DNA of 64,000 nucleotides. Origin: Pseudomonas sp. LRP2-20. GTDB lineage: Bacteria; Pseudomonadota; Gammaproteobacteria; Pseudomonadales; Pseudomonadaceae. The notes beneath the pieces were generated by a model, which was given only the letters and a program-made list of their open reading frames with translations, had not been told where the DNA came from and did no database searches. The DNA is taken from the NCBI RefSeq assembly GCF_024349685.1, contig NZ_AP025944.1:1184001-1248000 (forward strand), given 5' to 3'. Every line of letters starts with the position of its first letter. The stretch's first letter is position 1. This document shows positions 59,466 to 64,000 of this stretch, piece by piece. The position numbers and the translations under genes are program-made.

Positions 59466-59697
59466 CCGGCCCTTTCGCGGGACAAGCCCGCTCCCACAGG
59501 TATCCCGCTGAGCCCTGCGTTGAGGTGATCCTGTGGTTCGGGGGACAAGCCCGCTCCCACAGGTATCCCGCTGAGCCCTGCATTGAGGTGATCCTGTGGT
59601 TCGGGGACAAGCCCGCTCCCACAGGTATCCCGCTGAGCCCCGCGTTGAGGTGATCCTGTGGGAGCGGGCTTGTCCCGCGAAAGGGCCGGAACAGGCC
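59466..59697. repeat. REP region with a three-copy tandem array
   Basis: Units beginning gacaagcccgctcccacagg start at 59481, 59544 and 59606, a period of 63 then 62 bases. Each carries gtatcccgctgagcc and ttgaggtgatcctgtg. The first two internal joins are shortened REP arms (ctgtggttcggg), and a full inverted arm (gggagcgggcttgtcccgcg) closes the array. It looks like tandem expansion of one REP pair by slippage or recombination. Confidence 0.9.
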
Positions 59698-59700
59698 GTC

Positions 59701-60330
59701 TCAGGCCTTGAAAGCCCGTATGAACAAGCCGACCACCTCACGCACATGGGCCTCGGCTTCATCCCCCTCCAGTGGCCCGGCACAGCCCAGCAGCAAACGG
59801 TAATCCGGCGCGCCCTTGATCAGGCAGAAGAAGTGCTCCGCCGCACTCAACGGATTGGCAATCCGCAGCAGCCCGCGCTCGTCGATCCCGCGCAGCAACG
59901 CTTCCATCCCTGCCAGCACGCGCTTCGGTCCGGCCTCATAGAAGTACTCGCCAAACCCCGGATCCTGGCTGCCCAGCGCCATGATCAGGCGGCTGAGCTT
60001 GACCGCCTCGTCGCTGCTGATCAGCGCCTGGAAACTACGGCCGATGTTCAGCAGCACATCCTCCACCGGCGCCCCTTCGGGGTATTCGAAGATCAAGTCG
60101 GGCAACTGGTTCTGGCAGGTCGCCATGACCGCCGAGCCGAACAGCGTCTGCTTGTCGGTGAAGTGGCTGTAGACCGTGAGCTTTGAAACACCTGCCGCCG
60201 CAGCGACCGCATCCATGCTGGTGTTGGCATAGCCAAGGCTGAGGAACAGGGCCTTGGCGGCTTCGAGGATAGCCTCGCGCTTGGCCAGGTCCTTGGGCCG
60301 GCCCGGGCCGTTGGGTGCGTCGTTGGACAT
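59701..60330 (-). CDS. TetR/AcrR-family regulator
   Basis: A 209-residue regulator with HTH in residues about 15-60 (REAILEAAKALFLSLGYANT, AAAAGVSKLTVYSHFTDKQT) and a C-terminal domain like TetR_C of the AefR/EmrR-like group (LISSDEAVKLSRLIMALGSQ). It is divergent from the monooxygenase operon and the obvious candidate to control it. Start at the second ATG (60330), since the upstream ATG at 60342 lacks a ribosome site. Confidence 0.85.
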   Translation of the reverse strand: MSNDAPNGPGRPKDLAKREAILEAAKALFLSLGYANTSMDAVAAAAGVSKLTVYSHFTDKQTLFGSAVMATCQNQLPDLIFEYPEGAPVEDVLLNIGRSFQALISSDEAVKLSRLIMALGSQDPGFGEYFYEAGPKRVLAGMEALLRGIDERGLLRIANPLSAAEHFFCLIKGAPDYRLLLGCAGPLEGDEAEAHVREVVGLFIRAFKA

Positions 60331-60608
60331 TGGAATCCGCATTTGCTTGAAGGGGCGCCCATCTTACCGGCTCGAACGGCCTCCGGCTGCATGGCGCGAC
60401 CCTCGTTAATGATGTTTTCGTGGCATTTCACCAACATTTGCATCGTCTGGCGTATCAAACAGCAGCCTACAAAGGCCATGGTCAGTATGGCAGAGACCGG
60501 TGTTCCATCGAATCAGTGACTTTGTGGCGATTGAGGCGACCTGTTCGTGCCTCTCAACAACTCCGGTACCGATCCGCCGCCGTTGCTGCCGAAAATCGGC
60601 TAGCGCTC

Positions 60609-60623
60609 TGGCACGGCTACTGC
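60609..60623 (+). promoter_or_regulatory. Possible sigma-54 promoter
   Basis: TGGCACGGCTACTGC fits the -24/-12 layout TGGCAC-N5-TTGC with one change in the second box. GG and GC are 10 bases apart as required. About 180 bases before the monooxygenase ATG. There is no enhancer-binding protein gene nearby, so confidence is low. Confidence 0.3.
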
Positions 60624-60667
60624 GGGGCGATTTGGCACTGGCGGCAGTTTTTTTCCTCGAACCCCAA

Positions 60668-60697
60668 TTGACGAGTCTGCAAAAGCCTGACTATTCT
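60668..60697 (+). promoter_or_regulatory. Sigma-70-type promoter of the monooxygenase operon
   Basis: TTGACG (60668-60673) and TATTCT (60692-60697) with an 18-base spacer. Predicted start of RNA is near 60704, leaving a leader of about 100 bases. Confidence 0.55.
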
Positions 60698-60712
60698 CGG
60701 TCAACTGGAATA

Positions 60713-60726
60713 AGAATTCTAATTCT
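60713..60726. promoter_or_regulatory. Palindromic operator candidate AGAATT-CT-AATTCT
   Basis: A perfect 6+6 inverted repeat just downstream of the predicted transcription start. Position and symmetry suit repression by the divergent TetR protein, though TetR operators are often longer. Confidence 0.45.
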
Positions 60727-60803
60727 GTTGTTGGGTTTGAATGGTTGTCGCCGACCCCGCAGTGCTTGCTCCAGTCACTCATCATGACAATAAGAGGACA
60801 CAC

Positions 60804-61901
60804 ATGATGCGCTTCTCAGCATTCCTGGTCGGTCGCTCGACCGCCCCCGAGCAAGACCGTTTTGTCATGGACGCTTTGGTGGAACACGCCCGCGCTGCCG
60901 AGCGCCTGGGCTTTGATGCGGTATTCATGCCGGACCACCATTTCACCGGCTATGCACCGATGTCCAGCGACCCGTTCATGTTCGCGGCATATCTGGCCGC
61001 TCAGCTCAAGCGGGTGCATTTCGGCATGTCGGTGACCACCGTGCCGTTGCACCACCCCGTGCGTTTTGCCGAGCGAGTGAACCTGCTCGACCAACTGACC
61101 GATGGGCGCTTGCTGGTAGGGGTAGGCAGTGGCACCACGCCGGAGGAAATGATCGGGTTCGGCGTCAACTACAAGCAGGCCTCGGCCCTGTTGCAGGAGA
61201 ACCTCGACCTGGTGCAGCGCCTCTGGGACAAGGAGATCGAGGACGAACCAATCAGCTTCGAGACCGCGCATTACAAGGGCGCCGTCGTGCAGCGTATCGT
61301 GCCGACCGCCTACCAGAAGAAATTCAACCGCATCATGCCGGTGGCCCTGCGCGAAACCAGCATGCAACGTGCCGCCGACTCAGGTTGGCCGGCCTTCATC
61401 CCGGCGTTTACGCCGCCGGTGGCGGCCAGTGCCGATCCGTTCTCGGAATTGACCCGCTACTTCCTCCGCTATCGAGATGCACTGCACGAAGCAGGGCATG
61501 CGCCAGAGGTGATCGAGCACTGTCTGTCGTGGACCACCCACACCTATCAGTGCGTGCACCTGGCCCCAAGCGCGGAACAGGCGGAAGAGGAACTGATGCA
61601 GATCCTCAAGGCTTACAAGCAGGCCATTGACCGTGAGTACCACTACAACAAGCGGGCAGAGGTGCTCAGCGGGGTGTCGCTGCATCCGCACCCGGACTGC
61701 TTCAGCCCGGAGTGGATCAGAACCTGGTGCCTGCACGGCACGCCGGAGCAGGTGGCCGAGGAGCTGCACAAGCACCAGCAACTGGGCATCGGCAACGTGC
61801 TGATGGGCTTTACCAACGGGCCGCTGACCGAGCAGCGCATAGGCTTTGCCAATCAGTCGCTGGACCTGTTCTCGCGCAAAGTCATGCCGCAGTTCCGTTG
61901 A
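60804..61901 (+). CDS. LLM-class flavin-dependent monooxygenase
   Basis: A 365-residue bacterial-luciferase-like TIM barrel (AAERLGFDAVFMPDHHFTGY, FGMSVTTVPLHHPVRFAERV, LLDQLTDGRLLVGVGSGTTP). These enzymes use FMNH2 supplied by a separate reductase to oxygenate or cleave an organic substrate. The substrate is unknown. AGAGGA precedes the first of two adjacent ATGs. It is first in a three-gene unit with its likely reductase 15 bases downstream. Confidence 0.87.
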   Translation: MMRFSAFLVGRSTAPEQDRFVMDALVEHARAAERLGFDAVFMPDHHFTGYAPMSSDPFMFAAYLAAQLKRVHFGMSVTTVPLHHPVRFAERVNLLDQLTDGRLLVGVGSGTTPEEMIGFGVNYKQASALLQENLDLVQRLWDKEIEDEPISFETAHYKGAVVQRIVPTAYQKKFNRIMPVALRETSMQRAADSGWPAFIPAFTPPVAASADPFSELTRYFLRYRDALHEAGHAPEVIEHCLSWTTHTYQCVHLAPSAEQAEEELMQILKAYKQAIDREYHYNKRAEVLSGVSLHPHPDCFSPEWIRTWCLHGTPEQVAEELHKHQQLGIGNVLMGFTNGPLTEQRIGFANQSLDLFSRKVMPQFR

Positions 61902-61916
61902 GGGGAGGTTCAGGCC

Positions 61917-62537
61917 ATGAAACATACCGTTCATTTACACGATGCCGATCGGCCATTGATCGTCGGTATCGGTGGCACCACACGACCAGGGTCAAGCACG
62001 GAGAAAGCGCTGCGTTGTGCGCTGGAGCGTGCGCGGCAACTGGGCGCGCGGACCTTGCTGTTCGGTGGCTCGGAACTGGCTGCGCTGCCCGCCTTCGACC
62101 CGCAGACGAGCGAGCGCACGCCGGCCGAGCAGGCCTTGATCGAGGCCGTACGAGCCGCCGACGGGGTGATCTTCGCCACTCCGGGGTATCACGGTGGGGT
62201 ATCGGGGCTGGTGAAAAACGCCATCGACCTGCTCGAAGACCTGCGCCAGGACAGCCGGGTCTATCTGGATGGCCGTGCGGTAGGCTGCATTGTCACAGCA
62301 GCCGGCTGGCAAGGTTGCAACACCACCTTGGGCGCCTTGCGCTCCATCGTCCATGCGCTGCGGGGCTGGCCGACGCCGTTGGGGGTGACGCTCAATACCG
62401 CGGGTGCAGCGCTGTTCGATGCGCACGGGCATTGCACTGACGCGCAAGTGGCCGCCTCGCTGGCCACGCTGGCCGAGCAGAGCCTGGTATTGGCGCCGCA
62501 GCGCAAGGGCGCAGGGCAGAGGGTCAGCCATGGATAG
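61917..62537 (+). CDS. NADPH-dependent FMN reductase
   Basis: A 206-residue flavodoxin-fold reductase: IVGIGGTTRPGSSTEKALR binds the FMN phosphate, ADGVIFATPGYHGGVSGLVK is the flavin-ring loop and VYLDGRAVGCIVTAAGWQG follows. It is of the SsuE/MsuE type that feeds FMNH2 to a partner monooxygenase, here surely the preceding gene. GGGGAGG precedes the ATG; it overlaps the glucosidase gene by eight bases. Confidence 0.88.
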   Translation: MKHTVHLHDADRPLIVGIGGTTRPGSSTEKALRCALERARQLGARTLLFGGSELAALPAFDPQTSERTPAEQALIEAVRAADGVIFATPGYHGGVSGLVKNAIDLLEDLRQDSRVYLDGRAVGCIVTAAGWQGCNTTLGALRSIVHALRGWPTPLGVTLNTAGAALFDAHGHCTDAQVAASLATLAEQSLVLAPQRKGAGQRVSHG

Positions 62538-64000
62538 GCTGGGGGCCGATTGGCGCCAGATGGCGCACCTCACGGCGGGGCAGGACATGTGGTCGACCCA
62601 CCCGCTGCCGGCTATCGGGCTCAAGTCCGTGCGCCTTTCCGATGGCCCCATGGGCATTACCGGCGGGCGGGTCGACGAGCGCGACCTGGCATTGCTCACC
62701 CCTTGTGGCCTTGCGCTGGCAGCGAGCTGGGATGTCGCGTTGGTACGCCAGGTTGGCCAGGTGGTGGGCGATGAGGCGCTGCGCCTGGGCATCCAGGGTA
62801 TCCTTGCACCCAATCTCAACCTGATGCGCAGCCCACTGGCGGGCCGGGCCTTCGAATTGTTCGGCGAAGATCCGCTGTTGATCTCGCACCTGGGTGGCGC
62901 CTGGGCCGACGGGGTGCAGTCGCGGGGCGTGGCGTCGGTGGTCAAGCACCTGGTCTGCAACGACTCGGAAACCGACCGGCGCAACATGAATGTGGCGGTG
63001 GACGAGCAAACCCTGCGAGAGGTGTACTTCCGCCCGTTCGAATACACCGCCAGCCGCGGGGCATGGGGCATGCTGACGGCTTACAATAGCGTCAACGGGG
63101 TGCGTTGCGCCGAGCTGGACCAAGTGATCGGCTGGCTCAAGCAGGGCATTGGCTGGGATGGTCTGGTCATGTCGGACTGGTTCGGCACCCACAATGGCCT
63201 CGCGAGCCTGAAGGCCGGGCTGGACCTGGAAATGCCAGGGCCTGCTCGCCACATGGGCGCAGCGTTGGCCGATTCGCAAGCCAACGGCAAGTACGTGGTA
63301 GAGGCGGTTCAGCGCCTGCAGCGCCTGGCCGAACGGGTGGCCAAGCCACTGCCGTATGACGCCAGCACCACTGCCGAAACCAGGCGCAGGCAAGTGCTCG
63401 AAGACGCGGCCGCAGCCGGTATGGTGCTGCTGCGCAATGATGGCCTGCTGCCGCTCAATCCAGGCAAGGACAAGCGCATAGCGGTGATCGGCCCCAATGC
63501 CGTCCAGCCCTGCTTCCAGGGCGGCACCTTTGCCAAGGTGGCCCTCGACCCAGGGACGGAAATGCCGGTCGCGTCGATCATGGCGCGGTTTGACCAAGTG
63601 CAATATGCCGAAGGCGTGGTCGCCGAGTACCGGATCCCGCCTTTGACCTTGAGTCGCGGGGCAGCCCGGGAGCCGCTGAACCTGAATGTGACCTTCCGTG
63701 ATGGCGAGGGGCGCCAGGTGCATCAAGAGTTCCGACACGCCTCATCACTCATCTGGTTCAAGCATATGCCCGGTGTGGGCGACCTGCTGTCGCTCGAAGG
63801 CACCGCCAACGTCACCGTTCGCACGGTCATGCAAGCGCAACGCAAGGGTGTGCATCGCTTCTTCCTCGGTGGCACGGGCGAGGTCAGTTTGTTTATCGAC
63901 GGGCAGCTGCGGGCTGGCTTCGATGGCGTCACCTTGTCCGGTGACATCATGGGCAAACTGATGCAGAGCCCTCACACCACGGTGGACGTGGCGCTCGAGG
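62530..64000 (+). CDS. Glycoside hydrolase family 3 beta-glucosidase with PA14 insert, cut by window end
   Basis: The frame stays open from the ATG at 62530 to the end (490 codons). The GH3 N-terminal barrel has LSDGPMGITGG, KHLVCNDSETDRRNMNV and the nucleophile Asp216 in LVMSDWFGTHNG; the second domain begins near AGMVLLRNDGLLPLNPG (about residue 296). A PA14-like insertion (from about residue 375, including GVHRFFLGGTGEVSLFIDG) is typical of KmBglI-like beta-glucosidases and shapes the sugar site. There is no signal peptide, so it acts in the cytoplasm on an imported glycoside. It overlaps the FMN reductase gene by eight bases. Confidence 0.87.
   Translation, partial: MDRLGADWRQMAHLTAGQDMWSTHPLPAIGLKSVRLSDGPMGITGGRVDERDLALLTPCGLALAASWDVALVRQVGQVVGDEALRLGIQGILAPNLNLMRSPLAGRAFELFGEDPLLISHLGGAWADGVQSRGVASVVKHLVCNDSETDRRNMNVAVDEQTLREVYFRPFEYTASRGAWGMLTAYNSVNGVRCAELDQVIGWLKQGIGWDGLVMSDWFGTHNGLASLKAGLDLEMPGPARHMGAALADSQANGKYVVEAVQRLQRLAERVAKPLPYDASTTAETRRRQVLEDAAAAGMVLLRNDGLLPLNPGKDKRIAVIGPNAVQPCFQGGTFAKVALDPGTEMPVASIMARFDQVQYAEGVVAEYRIPPLTLSRGAAREPLNLNVTFRDGEGRQVHQEFRHASSLIWFKHMPGVGDLLSLEGTANVTVRTVMQAQRKGVHRFFLGGTGEVSLFIDGQLRAGFDGVTLSGDIMGKLMQSPHTTVDVALE

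Larger units (their letters stand above)
60331..60803. other. Intergenic region between TetR and the monooxygenase operon
   Basis: About 470 bases with no gene I can support. The right part holds the promoter elements listed separately (60609-60623, 60668-60697, 60713-60726). The left part (60343-60600) has mixed composition and only short, unlikely open frames. The minus-strand promoter of the regulator should lie near 60380-60430. Confidence 0.5.

Noticed and set aside
59481..59670. CRISPR-like tandem repeats
   Set aside because: The repeated units are REP sequence with almost identical intervening parts; there are no unique spacers and no cas genes.
60420..60671. Small gene in the TetR-monooxygenase gap
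   Set aside because: No ribosome site, shadow-like composition, and it runs through the promoter elements.

Overview
The window looks like a chromosomal core segment of a Pseudomonas of the P. putida group. The support is the gene order (ffh, then rpsP-rimM-trmD-rplS; xerD-dsbC-hom-thrC; the complete wsp cluster; prfB-lysS; ppc, adk, tsaB), GC-rich third positions throughout, and many copies of the REP palindrome typical of this group, whose core reads roughly gcgggcaagcccgctccc. I saw no rRNA, tRNA, prophage or CRISPR array. This is read from sequence alone; no database search was run.

Layout. 1-5.2 kb: a broken two-partner-secretion transporter gene at the left edge, an L,D-transpeptidase, two divergent Nudix hydrolases, a gamma-carbonic-anhydrase-like protein, a DUF1289 protein, a short VUT/DUF165 membrane protein and purT. 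5.3-9 kb: an MFS symporter, a CorC-type CBS protein and a CcsA-like membrane protein. 9.2-18.2 kb: housekeeping genes (ffh; rpsP-rimM-trmD-rplS; a thioesterase; xerD; dsbC; hom-thrC). 18.2-25.5 kb: REP mosaics, small unknowns, a CoA-transferase with a periplasmic binding protein, yaeQ, recJ, a very large inverted repeat and a xenA-type ene-reductase. 25.7-31.6 kb: a HicB-like antitoxin remnant and a ydcSTUV-patD-like polyamine uptake and catabolism operon. 32.5-41 kb: the Wsp surface-sensing pathway, from receptor WspA to diguanylate cyclase WspR. 41-50.6 kb: prfB (with its programmed frameshift), lysS, a TetR regulator, a lipoprotein, a DUF1704 (QEGLA) gluzincin-like protein coupled to a lipoprotein hydrolase, a Phd/RelE-type toxin-antitoxin pair, and a DUF4398/OmpA-type lipoprotein pair. 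50.8-59.5 kb: ppc, adk, tsaB, several conserved unknowns and rsmJ. 59.5-64 kb: a tandem REP array, a TetR regulator, and a divergent three-gene unit made of an FMNH2-dependent monooxygenase, an FMN reductase and a GH3 glucosidase with a likely PA14 insertion, cut by the window end.

How the parts fit. The two best-defined functional modules are Wsp (surface contact to c-di-GMP) and the polyamine operon (uptake of putrescine-like amines, then oxidation of gamma-aminobutyraldehyde to GABA). The least explained module is the monooxygenase/reductase/glucosidase unit at the right end. Its genes overlap or nearly touch, and its upstream region carries a good sigma-70-like promoter, a short perfect palindrome suited to the divergent TetR protein and a weaker sigma-54-like match. 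A plausible but unproven reading is release of an aglycone from a beta-glucoside followed by oxidation. The noncoding part is also rich: REP pairs sit at about ten loci, two of them share even their inter-REP spacers, and one pair lies inside the polyamine operon.
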